Part shown: one piece after another, positions 12,801-24,334 of the stretch
How the letters are laid out: each line of letters starts with the position of its first letter
Numbering within the stretch: position 1 is the first letter of the stretch
NCBI GenBank assembly: GCA_013400975.1
Contig: WBMZ01004771.1
Coordinates: forward strand, 124,001-188,000
Direction of reading: 5' to 3'
DNA length: 64,000 bases
DNA from: Atrichornis clamosus
Taxonomy: Eukaryota > Chordata > Aves > Passeriformes > Menuridae
Made by a program: the position numbers and the translations under genes
The notes under the pieces: model-generated
Databases searched by the model: none
Seen by the model: the letters and a program-made list of their open reading frames with translations, nothing else
What the model was told of the DNA's origin: nothing

Positions 12801-15800
12801 AACTCAGGCCAAACAACCACAAAGAAAACCCTAACATTCTTACAAAATTAGTCTGTGTAGTGAGACATACAGAAAAAAGATATAGACTTCAAATCATAAT
12901 TGCAAAAGAGTTACTGCAAAATTTTCAGTGTTTTTTACATTACGTTTTGTAACAGCCTTCCCTGGAGCAGTCCGTAACACTCAAAGGATACATGCAACAT
13001 AGTGGTTTAAGAATTCGTGATCTGATGCAGGCATGGACTGAAGAAAGCACTCTCTGTAAGACTCAAACCAAGGAGTAGTAGCTGAAATACACAATAAAAT
13101 AGGACAAATCAGACTATTCAGTGAAACTTGTTTACCCATTTATGAAAAGGAAGTATGAAAGACTGCACCTAAAAGTGAAGCTTGCAAACTCTGACAAGGT
13201 TTGCACAGCAGGGGAAAAAAGGTAGAACAGTAGGAGGAGAAAGCATCTAATATACACACATGTAGGAGAAACAGTAACACTTAGAATAAAATCCTGTGAA
13301 ACTCAGTATCACCTTAAATACCACATGCCTCCAACACTGTAGGCTCACATGTTAACCAGCTTGTTAAAGAGCAGTTGTTAAACCAACTACTCTTAACCAA
13401 CTCTGTAAACACCCATACACTCGGGAAAGGAAGATAAAAAATTCTTCTAACAGTCATCAAATTTCTGGGTTAGGGATGTAAGAATTGACCAGGAAACAAA
13501 ATTCATTTTTGAGTATGTAGAGGAGCTAAGGATTACCAAAACCCTATCTTGCCTGTTTTGTGCAAGAGTTGACTTGGCTTGACAGCAGTCCCCTTCCCAT
13601 GTCTAGCTAAAAATAAACAGTTCAGCGGGCAAAGATCCAAGAAGATAAAACCTCAGATCCCAGTTGTGCTATTAATGCCTTATAATTTCATGTTCAAATG
13701 CCCTTTTACAAGAGGGATATAATTTTCCTAAGTGTGACAAATCAAGGGAAATCAATGATATCTAAGATATCAAAAAAATATGTGAACCTAATATTGTCCA
13801 TTCCTTTCCACTCCAACTATGGGTCAAGCAATTAATTATTACTTCTTCTTTCAAGCCTGTTTTATGACATCTCAATTCTCCAACTCCTTCCCTTGAGTAG
13901 AAAATGGACCCCAGAGCAAAATCAATCCAGTTCCAATAACCTGATTTCACACTGAAGTAACTGGAATCCAGTGTCAACTCATCTGCAAACTAGAAAACAG
14001 TAACTAGTAGACAAAAAACAGTAAGAAAAATTGAAGGTATTTATTTTCTTTATATGTCCCTAAAAAACCTGCATTGCTTGATTTTAGTTCCATAAGAACT
14101 TCTAATGCTTTGTTAAGCTCTCATGCAGCCTCTCAAAAAAAACCCAAAACAACAGCTAACCTCTACCTTGCTTTCTTAAGCTGACTTTAGGAAACATTTT
14201 TATATTGGAATTATCTTCTAGGGCATTAAGGTAACACATTTTGTTTAATCCTACGTTGTCAAGCCATCTTAGATTGGCTTCACACAGAAGTAAGATATAG
14301 TCACACTTCATAACTGAACTCAGTCTAGCAGTCAGCATACTTCACGTAAAAAAAAAAAATACGAGACAAACTTCTAGCTTTTGATTATAGCCTTTCTAGT
14401 AACTGCTCTCTGAGCACTCATCTAGGCTATAAAAAGCTCTTGGCTTTACTGTGTCCTACATGTAAACATGCCAACTATTTAAGTTTAGGAAAACACAGCT
14501 TGTTATTAAAAACAAGCCATAAGAAAGTGACTCATACGTGTACTTTTCACAAATATAACAAGCCTTGCAGTAACTCGGGTTCAAAGCAAACACTGTTAAA
14601 CAATCTAAGGCAGAATTTTCAACCACACTGTAGTTTCAAGGGCTGTCTCAAATTTTCACTTCTGTTTTACAGCTGAATCACAGCAAAAGAAAAAAAAAAC
14701 CCACATTTTTTTAAATCTGACACAGTCACAAACATGGAAGTACTACTCTGTTTTGTGGATTGGTTCCCCCACCCCTTTTCTCACCAGGCCTATTAAAAAC
14801 CTTGGAAGTGGCCTCAAAGTCAACTAGATTCCCTCAACATTCATTAACAGGATTCACTCAAACATTTATAGGGCTGTAATCACTTACAGAAGATACTTAA
14901 TAAACACAGACTATATTCAAAACAAAAGCAGTATTTGAAAAAAATGTCACAAATGTAACATCTGATAACATGTTACAGCGGTGCATACCCACACTGTGTC
15001 ACTGAGGTACCCAGACCTCTGTGTTTTGCATTTTTCCAGTAATACGTTTCCAGTATGCTGGAGGAGAACTGAAGTTTTGGCAAATTGTTAACATGTTCAG
15101 AAATCATCAAGTAAATAATATTTGTACATGACAGCTTACGAATGGGAAGTCTACTTCACGAAGTTTTGTACTCTTCAGGCATTTAGCAGCATCTAAACAG
15201 ACACTATTGAAAGGATAGCTGTTATTAACCAAAGGCATAAACTATATTAACACCTGAAACTGAAAAACATCCAAACGTGGCTCTTACAGACCACAACACA
15301 GAGCCTTGAGAGGCCAATAACCAATGTGGTTTGGTTTGGTAAGTCAGCAGTAAGTCTTATAAACTAGATGAAAATGTATTAGGAAGCCTTTGCTTTTTGT
15401 AACAGTCATTCTCCAGAAAGAATGTCAATATAGCAGAGGCATATCTGCTCCAAGTACAGTCAGCACTTGAGTTCCAACTTCAAAAGTGTTACTATCCCCT
15501 GAGAAGGAAGTTCTCCAGAGAAGCAGAAAGTACATTTGAAATACAGCACAGTGACAGTCTACAGTTCCACAGGATCAAACAATCCACACGTGTATTTACA
15601 ACATCAGGTAATTTCCCATCACCACCCTTATTGACTGTATGGAAAGACCAAATGATTTTAATTAACAAGAGCAGAAATGTGACTAAAAGAAAAATTAAAA
15701 CAACCACCACCACCGATTTTTCAGTTAGGGGGAAAAAATGGAGGAACACACATCTACACCCAGAAAAGTGCTAAACAGTTGTAGCGGATGGTAAGGAAAG

Positions 15801-18800
15801 GTGGATGGGGCACATGGAAAAGGAGTAAAGGGCAATTTGGCAAATCAGCACCAACCACAACAAAATACCTGAATAAAACGTGGATGTGTTCAGTTCCATC
15901 AGTGTCTCTTTCCAATTACTGTACCAAGGAACACTAGCTTTAACTGAGCGATCTGATAGAAAAAACATGATATTATTATACTAAAAAGGGTCAGATGCAA
16001 GCACACGATTGGCTTTTACACTCTGGCAAAGCGTGAAGTAGAAAAAATCTATACCATGCAGGCCCATCAGGGACTCTGAAGACATGTGACTCCAGCTAAC
16101 CTTAATCATGAATATTTCAGGCTCCTCAACATTTGACAGTGTACTTCAATGGAAATCAATATTAATTTCTAGTTCAGCCCCAATTCTAGGCTCAAACAAA
16201 AAAATAGAAATTCTATCAAGTAGCAAGGAATTAAGATACATCTAGGTATTATTTCTATTTTTCTAGTTGGAAGATACTCTAAGGCACTAACTTATGAGAT
16301 TTCTCAGCCTGAAGTACTAGTTAGAAGCAGCTGAATGCATTAGCTGTTGAAAGTGATTGCCCCAACATCCTCCCTCATCTCCATCATATTCCTGCATTGC
16401 TTCGTGCTAGCATTAACATCAGGCAGCCCTGAACAAACATACACAGGGAATTGATCCAGCTGAAAATTTTTTTTTCTTCTCTCAAATTATTTAATTCTTT
16501 AGTGGGATTGTTTTTCCTCACTTTTTACGTGCACCAGTATATGGGAGAAGCAGGCCCAGACAAACGTAAGCAATCTTTCAGCAATCAAACAAGTCTCTCA
16601 GCACAAGATTATGGAACCATAAGACTATTAAACAACAATTGTAACAAAGAAGGATTACAAACAATTAAATTAATACACCACAGCAGTTCCAAAACTTCTC
16701 TGAAAAAAGAGCTGTTTCATGATCCCAGTGCCAGAAACAGTCACACGTAAGCTTCTTAAACAACGTTTGTGTCTTTCTTCAAAACAGACTGCACTTGATC
16801 ATCATTAAAGATTAAGGAAATATGGTTTAATATCATTATCCTAGAAAACCAATTCACCCCAAAAAAGAACGAATTAAAGAACTGATGAGAGTACTTCACA
16901 TTTATATGCCAAATGAATATGTTTTTCTGTCAGGAATGAATGCTTCCATTGGTTTGAATAAAATGGTCTAAGAAAGTTGGAAAAAACCCCTAAATGTGTT
17001 AGTAAATACTCACAGTCATCTAAGCAGAAAGGAACCCTACTTGGTACTTCCTCACATCCTCCTACACTGTAACGGGACACAAGTTTCTTCATCAAGAGCA
17101 CTGTCAGTGTTTTGTGCTAAACCCCTGAAACGGGGTTCTGCTGAACTACAAAGTTGTTACGTGATTTTGTCCTTCTGTATGATCTGAAACAGCTCATACA
17201 GCTCTCCTCCTGTCCAATAAGCATAGAGTCAGTCTGAATGGAAATGAAAACTTAATCACAGAGACAGAAGATAGTCAAATACGGTAGAACTTGACAGAAA
17301 AGTCTCTTCACTGAAACCATTCTGTTTTCTTAGGGTCTTTAATTCTTGAAGGAAATTTTCCATAAAAAAAAAAATTCATAACAAAATGGCAATTCACCAA
17401 TGTGACAGATAAACAAGGTCACAGCTCTCAAAAGCTAGAGTTTCCAGGCTCAAGTCTTTTACTTTATTACCAAGACCTGGCATCAAATTGAAGATGTACC
17501 TTGTAAACTAGGTACCAAAGATGTAAAAACTATGCCATGTTTCCATCATCAACATTAAAAAAAAAAAAATCAATCTACTACAACATCAGTTACTAATCCT
17601 CATGAAGTTTTATCAGTCTCTTGTTACAGCAGAGCCAAACTCTTCACTGCAGGCTGAACTTTAAATACAATAAATTATCCATGTTTAAATAGGGCAATGC
17701 ATACATGCTTTGAACTAAGTATGTGCTCAGAGGCTTTAAAGGATTAGGGTCTTAATTGGGAGGAGTTTAATCTTCTCAGCTCCCAAGATCAGATCTCATT
17801 TAGCATTATTCACAATGCCTCATCCCTTAGAGATCTGAGAAAAAAAACATTTTCAGAATACTCTAGTCATTTTGACAGTGAAATATGAAGCATAAGTTTC
17901 ATAGGAGAAAAAAAATGACAAGGAATCACAGGAGTTACACACCTTTCCTCAAAAATCTTTTTTCCTTAAGCTTTTTATGAGAACTTTATAAATTCTATGC
18001 ATTAAGCAATAAATAAAAACAAAAATAAAAGCAGCCAAGAGGACTAACTTCAACATAAAGCTGTACATGAGTAACAACATTGTAAATAAGTTCTGATATT
18101 TATTCAGCCAAATACAACGAGTCAATATATCAGTTTTGTAATGTGAAAATAATACAACCAATGCATGAGTAATTTCTACATTAAAATAATGATGATTTTA
18201 ACACAAGTTCAGAAGAACTAGAACATTAGGAAACATTAAAATTATTAATAGAGTTCAACCACTCTTTTAGCACTACATGAAACCAAAACTATTTGATAAA
18301 TCCAAAGTTTCAGTAAAAGCAATGACTCAAAACTGATCAACTGAATAATTTTAGTACCTACCATGAAGCTGAAATGAAGGTAAGAAACCTTACAGCAAAT
18401 TCCAGTTTACATTATGAAAGATACAATATCATTACATACCACTAATGTTGAGATCATAGTCTCCAGCTGTGATCACATTAGCTACCAGTCCTTCAGGAGG
18501 CTGACTGACAGACACAACATCATTCAAAAGTTTCCGAATGGCACCAGGCTGAGGTGGGTGAGTAATTATGTTGTTGACAGCAATCTTCAAATTTTTAATG
18601 ATGTGAAGCTGATTATTAGGATCTCTCATGTGAACTAAAAAAGGAAAAGGAAAGGCTTTGTTGAGGAGTATAACAGACAGTTAAAACAGTTGTCATAAAT
18701 TAGTCTTTTTCCAACACATTTTTTCTTTAAAAATTACTTCACTAAACTTCTCCATCATCAATTTTAGACTGTAGTCCATACCACTTGACTATCAAAAATG

Positions 18801-21800
18801 GAGGGGGGGAAGGAGATAACAAAAAAATTACTTCATGTTCAACACTAGGCTCATCTAGGCAGACTGACTAAAACATAGCATAGGATCTTAGCTTGTAAGA
18901 ATATCCACTCCATCTAACATAGCACATGCACTCCCTACACTGCTGCACCCCCTTTCTTGTGGAACATACTCAACTTTCACAGACAAGCTATAGGAACCAC
19001 AGATGGATTTCATACAACATACCATGTTTCAAGGAATCACCAGTTTCCAAGAATCTCCCAGTACACAATAAATAGCATTTAAGAAACTTGACAGGGATAG
19101 CATAGCATTCATTCATCCAAAATGAACATATCCTATGAAGACAGGCTGGGGGAGTTAGGGTTGCTCATCTTGGAGAAGAAAAGGCTCTGGGGAGACCTTA
19201 GAGTAGCCTTCCAGTACCTAAAGTGGGCTTGCAAGAGAGCTGGAGAGGTACAAGGGCATGTAGTGACAGGACAAGGGGGAATGGGTTAAAGCTGAAATTT
19301 GGCAGGTTCAGATCAGATATTGGGAAGAAATTCTTTACTGTGAGGGTGGTGAGGCACTGGAACACGTTGCCCAGAGAAGCTGTGGATGCCCCAACCCTGG
19401 AACAGTTCAAGGCCTGGCTGGATGGGGCTGTGAGCAACCTGGTCTAGGGTAAGGTGTCCTGACCATGGCAGGGTGAGGTTAGAACTAGATGTTCTTTAAG
19501 GCCTCTTTAAACTCAAAGCATTCTGCAAATTTTAATACTATAGCTTCCTTAGTAGAATCTCTGTGAAACTTGCTCCCTCAAGCCATCCATTTTTTAAAAA
19601 GTATTCACAACATTTTCAACACTCATTACAAATCTCGGCCTGCTCTGATTTTTCATGTAATTTTCCCCTAGTTCAAACCACAACCACCACCAAGAAAGCC
19701 AGACTGGAAGTGCAGGCAGGACACTGACTATGGCTGCCCAAGTCACCTGGTGATACCACAAGCCCCACAGTACATCCCTTAACTCCTCTGCATTTTATTA
19801 TCACAAATCCCTATATAGCATATAAAAGGCAGCACAACAGAAAATTCTTGTTGTTCTCCTCAACTTTCAAGTAACCACAGAATTCACACTGCAAAGGCCT
19901 GAAACTGAGTCTTCAATCTCCTCCAGCCTGGAAAGGACTCCACACCTTTTCCACAAGCCTAACAAGTACACAGCTCAAGCCAAACCACACCAGATGTGTT
20001 TACCATCCATCTTAAACGTTAAAACAGATTTCTAAAGTGGTTCAAATCTCGACTGGTATAGTTCTGCCTTCCTCAATCACATATTCACTCCCAAGCTTTA
20101 CCCAACACTCAAGATCATGGGAAAACACAGTAAAGCAGGTTAGAAGATTAGTTGTGCCAGAAACAACCTAAAAATTTGTGGGTTTTTTCAGCTGTATATC
20201 AACACAGGGAAGGGCAACTGTGCTGGCTAAACTTAATTTATCCAGTTAAGCGTTTCTATCAGAAAGTTGAAGGAGTTGTTCTGGGGTTTGGTTTTTTTTC
20301 ATCTTCTCACACAGCTAAATTATCAACCCTACTGCCACACTATTACTGAAAATACCAACATAATGGAAGTGGGAGGGACAAACAACTAGGAAACTAGCTT
20401 GCTTTTACTGGTGCAGCTATAACACTACAACTCATCCTTGGTGTCTGCCCTAAAACGTAACAGCCATAATAATGAAGAGCAAACACATTTCCATACAGAA
20501 CGCATACGACATTTCTGGCATATGGGCAATGCTAAGACATAGCTGGAACCCCAAAAAGCGCTTGTCTTAACACCCAATAAAAAATACCTAGCGTTATACA
20601 TTTCCTTCTAATGTTTAAAATACCATTTCAGAAACTACTTTGCCAAAAGTAGCAGCAGTAGCATATATTAGAGAAATATCTTTCTCATCAGAAGCGGAAA
20701 ATTATGAGATGCTAAGATACTTGTGTACAAGGAATTCCTAACATTACACTAAGCTCAACTAAACACAGTGTTCCCATTCTACTTTCTAACATCTTGCACA
20801 TATTTAAGGCTTAGGGTCAGATAAAGTTATCAGAAGCTCTCCTGCTTTTTTGGTTTTTTATGGTCAAACACTTTGGTTTAAGAGTAACCAACACTATTTT
20901 AAAGTGATACTTGCTAACTGAAGTGTGCACAGAATCCAGTAATACTGCGTCCCATGAAGACAGTATTAGTTCATATAGTGTTTTTAAAGATTCTTAAAAA
21001 CATGATCCTATTTTAAAGAAAACCTACCTATACAATACATACATTTGTTGAATTAGGCATCATTTGTTACTAACAAACACAATACTTAAGAAAGATTGCC
21101 ACTTTGAGAATAAATAGGAAGGTATAAAATCCTCAACATACTTTTGATTTCCTTTAACAGAGAAAACAAAGTTTGGGGAGGGTTTTGGTTTTGCTTTCCT
21201 CTAAAGTCAAGACTTACGGGGACAGTAAAGCTGTTCTCTCACTTTTTTAAACATTTCCCTTTCAGTAATAAAAGGTGGAACTCTTATGGAAGTCAATAAG
21301 CTAAAAATTACAGAATAGAGCACTCTGAAGCTGTGCTCAGGATATTCTACCATCACAATTTGCTATATTGTAAGGTTATTTTTGGCTACACCAACATTAG
21401 CAAGTCACTGATAGGCCAAAGTTGAAGAGTAGATTAAATACTCACTAGTGCAGAGGATGGTCCCCCTACGTCTACACTACGTATCTTTGTGGGGTTCTAC
21501 TTGAAACTAGATATAATCTGGCCTCCTAGAACTGAGCAACCTCAAGCAGTGTGATTTTATACTACCTGAAGAATCAAGCAGTGTTCTGGGCCTTCACATC
21601 TCTGTTAACACACTTAGGATGACTGGTATGTGCAGAGTAGAGAGCTCATCTTATTTCCTGTGTATCAAAACTGTTTTGCACATGTATCAGGAGACTCATT
21701 TCGTAACTGCATTGCTTCTCTAAGCAAGAATGCTGATGAACATGAAGCCTTCAGCAGGTTCATAAGATATGTAAATCCTAAATTTCAGACAGTAGCAAAC

Positions 21801-23905
21801 CCAGGACTGAGCTTTTAAATTATAGAAGCAATGGAAGGAATGGATGTACTTCAAAATTTTGCACAAGTACAAGGGACAGCTTATTTCTAAAGAGATGAAA
21901 AACCAATCAATCCAATTTTATGTTAAAAATTCAATGAAATAGCCACTAAGTAAAGAGAGAAGGATTAATTTTAAAGGACAGATTTCACACTCCTGTAATA
22001 AAAACTGTGCTTAGACATGAAGACACTAAAACAGAATTACAGAACTGTTATGGTCAGAAGGGACCACTGGAGATCGTACAGTCCAACCTCCCTGCCAATG
22101 CAGGGTCACGTAGAACCTGTGACACAGGAACCACAGAGCAGGTGGACATAGGAACCATCCAGGTCGGTTTGGAATGTCTCCAGAGGGGGAAACTGCAACC
22201 TTTCTGGACAGCCTGTTCCTCAGGCATGCTGGCTTCCAACACAAGAAGTTACAGACAGCATGCAGCAACATTTCTTCCATGAAGCTGGCAGAGGAAGTCA
22301 TGCTTGGAGTGAGGAACTGGAGTCAGGCCTGTGGCCTGCTGAATCAGAATATACACCGAGCAGTGCAGCAACAAAACCCACTCTACCAAGTTTCTCTTGG
22401 GGAACACTTAGGATGATTCAAGTTTGCAGGCTCCTTAATTGTCACAATAATTGGAACAAAAATAGTTGCAACTAAGCAACACAAGAATTAAGCATCCTTC
22501 AAAGTGAATATTCATTTTGAATAGTCTGCCTGGTTTTGTTTGCTAGATATATTTTGAGAGTCTTTCACTAAAAGAAAGAGAAATAACTTCAGAACTCCAA
22601 GGATGTGAGCATCTGCATTTATTATTTTTATCTCTGCTGCATTCTCACATAGCTCATGAGTGTTGCTAAATAAAAACATTTATAAACAAGTTACAGCTGG
22701 TAAGTTACAAAGACTTATCACAGAATTAAGGCAGTTTTTTAACATATATCACCTTTTAAGTTGGTGCCATTTTTTAAAAGAGAAATGTAAAAATTTAACA
22801 GGATGAAAGTACAAGCTTCGTTTTCTTGCACTCTTTCCACAGCACATGACATGCAAAGACTGAAGTCTGAGCTAAGTGTCTGTCAGAAACCAAATCTGAC
22901 AAATGTCATTGCAATACTATTCTGACAAGCAGTTCTAGTCAAACTGCTATCCTGCACACTGTTTTGATGTGCAGGGGCTTGAAACGCATAACTTAGTTAA
23001 AGAAACCAACCAACAAAACCATTCCACATAGTAAGTTAAAGCATGGCAGGCAGAGAATGGTATTGTTTCTCTTAAGAGGTCAATTTCCAGTCTTCCTGCT
23101 GCTCCACGTGGTCATTTTACCGATGCCACATAAGCAGCTCAATTCCCACCTCCTCTTTGCACAGATCTTACTCACAGAAACGTCAACCAAAAAAAGCACA
23201 TAGGATAAAGCTACAGGTGAGGGAAACAAAGTCTTACAACTGAAATTACAATTAATGTTCCTGAAAGACTGGCACTACTTTCAACCGGGTACCACAGGTG
23301 TGAAATCCAGTAGGGTCTACAGCAAGAACCATGTAAAAGTACTAGCGAGGTAACTGCAAACTGGTTTTAATGGAAGACAAAAATCCGTCTAGAACAGACG
23401 GATTTACAGACACCTTCCTCGTCAGCCGTGTGATGCCTCCAGCAAAAGCCCAACTTCGCAGGTTCCACAGGCCGAATGAAATTAAGAGGACTTAACAGCT
23501 GTCACCTGCAACAACCCCGACAAACGCGTGTCTCCGCACAGCCTGTCACGGCTCCAGGTGACACCCAACCGGGTGGCCGCCGCCACGGCCCCCGGGTAAG
23601 GGGTGTCGGCCCCGTCCCGTTCGGCGCGGCCCCGGCGGGCACAGTCGTGCGGAACCCCCGGCCACGGAGGCCGCGGGCGGAAGGGAGCTGCGGCGCCGCC
23701 TCCCCCCCCCGCCCCGTGTAAACAACGCGCTCCGTTCTCGGCACCGACCTTCCGAGGTGAGGCGGCAGAAGGGCCTCACCAGCTCGGCGAAGCTGAGGCT
23801 GTTCTTGCGGGTCAGCCGCTCCGCCTCCTCGCTGCACAGCGCGGCCACCAAGGGCACGAACGAGTCCTGGATGAACTCCTGCACCGACTGCACGCACTGG
23901 GCCAT
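692..23905 (-). CDS. TRAPPC8: TRAPPC8, 5' half of gene (partial, runs off left edge)
   Basis: Subunit of the TRAPPIII tethering/Rab1-GEF complex (orthologue of yeast Trs85), acting in ER-Golgi traffic and autophagosome formation. Twelve coding exons on the minus strand join in frame to give residues 1-569 of a protein that is about 1,435 residues in human. The start is MAQCVQSVQEFIQDSFVP, and the match to human TRAPPC8 is nearly continuous across exons (e.g. YSYPKWFIPNTLKYYVLLHD, DHDRIRQFIQEFTFRGLLPH, FLNDQAMLYAAGAL). Coding segments from 5' to 3': 23749-23905, 18440-18634, 12992-13081, 11476-11650, 10931-11084, 9712-9793, 8507-8754, 6831-6946, 5326-5476, 3931-4031, 2361-2466, 692-823. Every junction is GT-AG and phases sum to 1,707 nt. 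The next human exon (KKHALRCYCQA region) is not between 1 and 691, so it lies outside. No signal peptide or membrane segment is seen, as expected for a cytosolic tethering factor. An extra candidate exon at 15869-15952 is listed separately. Confidence 0.97.
2361..2466 (-). CDS. TRAPPC8: TRAPPC8 coding exon 11 (residues 490-525)
   Basis: Acceptor TTACTTTAG, donor GAG|GTAAAA. Encodes NMVLAERCVLLSAEILKSQS and KYSEAAALLIRLTSE, matching human with about one substitution. Confidence 0.97.
2787..3738 (-). mobile_element. Solo LTR of an avian endogenous retrovirus, in TRAPPC8 intron 10
   Basis: A GC-richer 952-bp block interrupts the AT-rich intron. It begins TGTATTGGG and ends CAACATACA, the TG...CA termini of an LTR. 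An AATAAA motif reads on the minus strand near 2945, which sets the orientation. Internal degenerate repeats of a CTGTTCCAGTGTGG-like motif and the overall text resemble an LTR type I know from bird genomes. There are no gag, pol or env remnants on either side, so it is a solo LTR left by recombination. Only AGT is shared as a possible target-site duplication. Open frames inside it (e.g. 3099-3644 plus) are not genes. The family name is uncertain. Confidence 0.75.
3931..4031 (-). CDS. TRAPPC8: TRAPPC8 coding exon 10 (residues 457-489)
   Basis: Acceptor TGTTGTAG, donor AA|GTATGT. Encodes EMAAVSAFLQPGAPRPYPAH and YMETAVQTYRDIC, near-identical to human. The frame past 3931 is intron read-through. 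Confidence 0.97.
5326..5476 (-). CDS. TRAPPC8: TRAPPC8 coding exon 9 (residues 406-456)
   Basis: Acceptor ATTTGTAG, donor CTG|GTTGGT. Encodes YPPEAPELQIRKMADLCFLV, then QHYELAYSCYHTAKKDF and LNDQAMLYAAGAL: helical TPR-like repeat sequence, almost identical to human. Confidence 0.97.
5991..6007. repeat. (TA)n microsatellite
   Basis: Seventeen bases of uninterrupted TA dinucleotides in TRAPPC8 intron 8. Confidence 0.95.
6831..6946 (-). CDS. TRAPPC8: TRAPPC8 coding exon 8 (residues 368-405)
   Basis: Acceptor CTTTCACCAG, donor TTGCT|GTGAGT. Encodes LISRKGLSRSLFSATKKWFS and GSKVPEKSINELKNTSGL, essentially identical to human. It was found from the conserved protein, as the exon is short and flanked by stops. 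Confidence 0.97.
8507..8754 (-). CDS. TRAPPC8: TRAPPC8 coding exon 7 (residues 285-367)
   Basis: Acceptor TTTCAATAG, donor CAG|GTCAGT. The first half is a variable Ser/Asp-rich linker (DGLSNNFKTHPLQLDHPS). The second half is nearly invariant with human: HGACLTLTDHDRIRQFIQEF, then TFRGLLPHIEKTIRQLNDQ. Confidence 0.97.
9712..9793 (-). CDS. TRAPPC8: TRAPPC8 coding exon 6 (residues 258-284)
   Basis: Acceptor TTCTGGCAG, donor AAAG|GTATTT. Encodes DCYEDYTVVSNKNPDHLISD-GLDSEIK. This is a low-conservation acidic linker; human has ESYEDGPCTITSNK at the same place. It was recognised by its position, its phase and the shared YED and SNKN residues. Confidence 0.93.
10110..10127. repeat. (CA)n microsatellite
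   Basis: Nine CA units in TRAPPC8 intron 5, followed by an A-rich stretch. Confidence 0.95.
10931..11084 (-). CDS. TRAPPC8: TRAPPC8 coding exon 5 (residues 206-257)
   Basis: Acceptor CTGTTTCAG, donor CAG|GTATTA (phase 0). Encodes RADSIYEEMKQRYGTQGCYL, LKINSRVSNRGADEQIPD and PWSQYLQKNTIQNQ, a close match to human. Confidence 0.97.
11476..11650 (-). CDS. TRAPPC8: TRAPPC8 coding exon 4 (residues 148-205)
   Basis: Acceptor ACGTAG, donor AAAG|GTGGGT. Encodes CMLVVSSSEPEPVEQF, then HRIQHSSEYSYPKWFIPN and YYVLLHDVSAGEEQ, highly conserved with human. It begins the region covered by the Trs85/TRAPPC8 family domain. Confidence 0.97.
12992..13081 (-). CDS. TRAPPC8: TRAPPC8 coding exon 3 (residues 118-147)
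   Basis: Acceptor GTATTTCAG, donor T|GTATCC. Encodes ATTPWFESYRECFLQSMP to NHYVA, matching the human segment closely. The 90-bp, phase 1-1 symmetric exon is the probable parent of the 84-bp block at 15869-15952. Confidence 0.95.
15869..15952 (-). CDS. TRAPPC8: Candidate extra TRAPPC8 exon, diverged copy of exon 3
   Basis: This is an 84-bp open block in the intron between coding exons 2 and 3. The acceptor is TTTTTTCTATCAG with a branch-point-like CTGAC upstream, and the donor is CAG|GTATTT. It enters in phase 1 and leaves in phase 1, exactly as exon 3 does, so it can be included or substituted without a frameshift. It would encode D-RSVKASVPWYSNWKETLME-LNTSTFYS. Aligned to exon 3, the pattern PW(Y/F)xx(W/Y)(K/R)E(T/C) is shared, suggesting an exon duplication. 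The canonical human protein, as I remember it, joins exon 2 directly to exon 3. Whether the block is spliced in is inference; it could be a relic. Confidence 0.5.
18440..18634 (-). CDS. TRAPPC8: TRAPPC8 coding exon 2 (residues 53-117)
   Basis: Acceptor TTTTTTAG precedes TTCACATG. The exon encodes VHMRDPNNQLHIIKNLKIAV to GDYDLNIS and ends with one base of the next codon at donor G|GTATGT. It matches human TRAPPC8 almost residue for residue. The phase (1) lets it join either exon 3 or the extra candidate exon at 15869-15952. Confidence 0.97.
19133..19530 (+). mobile_element. CR1 LINE fragment
   Basis: Typical CR1 3' part: CTTGGAGAAGAAAAGGCTC (end of ORF2), then residues VVRHWNTLPREAVDAP and LEQFKAWLDG in the frame at 19223-19447. 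It degrades before the usual ATTCTATGATTCT tail. 5'-truncated and dead. Confidence 0.93.
22028..22240 (-). mobile_element. CR1 LINE fragment, reverse orientation
   Basis: Reads as the reverse complement of a CR1 3' end: ACAGAATTACAGAACTG, GGAGATCGTACAGTCCAACC, and further in AAACTGCAACCTTTCTGGAC. The small open frames on both strands here derive from it. Confidence 0.85.
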
Positions 23906-24320
23906 CGCCGTCGCCGCTCGGGGCCGCCCGAGACGGCCCCGCCACCTTCTTCCGCAATTCCCCGGATTACTGCCTCCCTCCTTCCCTCGCTGCTGCCTGT
24001 CCGCGGCTCCCGCCCCGGCCCCGCTCAGCACCCGCCGAGCGCCGCCATGTTGTGCCTCAGCCGAGCCCCTCGGGGAGCGCCCGCTCCCGGCGGTCCCCGC
24101 GCCCGCTCATGTGATTGGCCGAAAGGGGCGGTACCGCGCCGGGGAGGGGGAGGCGACGGTGGCCGGGCGTAGCGGGAGCGGGTTGCGTGCTCTCCCCCCC
24201 CGAGCGGGCACTTGGTGTGGTCCGAGGGGGAGAGGGGCGGGGCCATGGGCTGCTCCGGGCGGGATTCCCGGCGTCGGGAAGCTGATTTGGCCAGCGAACC
24301 CCTGCCCGGGGAAAACGGTG
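23500..24320 (-). promoter_or_regulatory. CpG-island promoter of TRAPPC8
   Basis: An abrupt switch from AT-rich intron to very GC- and CpG-rich sequence centred on coding exon 1. The start codon is at 23905 and the 5' UTR probably begins within 24,000-24,060. The exact start site cannot be read. There is no TATA box at a convincing position, as usual for housekeeping genes. Long open frames on both strands (e.g. 23603-24172, 23757-24563) come from the scarcity of AT-rich stop codons in the island and are not genes. Confidence 0.85.
23749..23905 (-). CDS. TRAPPC8: TRAPPC8 coding exon 1 (residues 1-52)
   Basis: The start codon is at 23905-23903 in good context (GGCGATGGC). The exon encodes MAQCVQSVQEFIQDSFVP through FCRLTSE and ends one base into a valine codon, before the donor G|GTCGGT. 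It lies inside a CpG island. Reading frames continuing past 23749 on this strand are read-through into intron 1. Confidence 0.96.
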
Positions 24321-24334
24321 CTGTCGTTTTTCTT

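Larger units (their letters stand above)
11651..18439 (-). other. TRAPPC8 introns 2 and 3
   Basis: Intron 3 is 11651-12991. The 5.4-kb intron 2 is 13082-18439 and includes the extra exon candidate at 15869-15952. Otherwise the sequence is AT-rich with short A/T homopolymers and contains no transposon I recognise. Open frames here are short and show no family similarity. Confidence 0.75.
18635..23748 (-). other. TRAPPC8 intron 1
   Basis: A 5.1-kb first intron. It contains two CR1 fragments (19133-19530 and 22028-22240). The last ~250 bp toward exon 1 become CpG-rich as part of the promoter island. I see no other gene. Confidence 0.85.
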
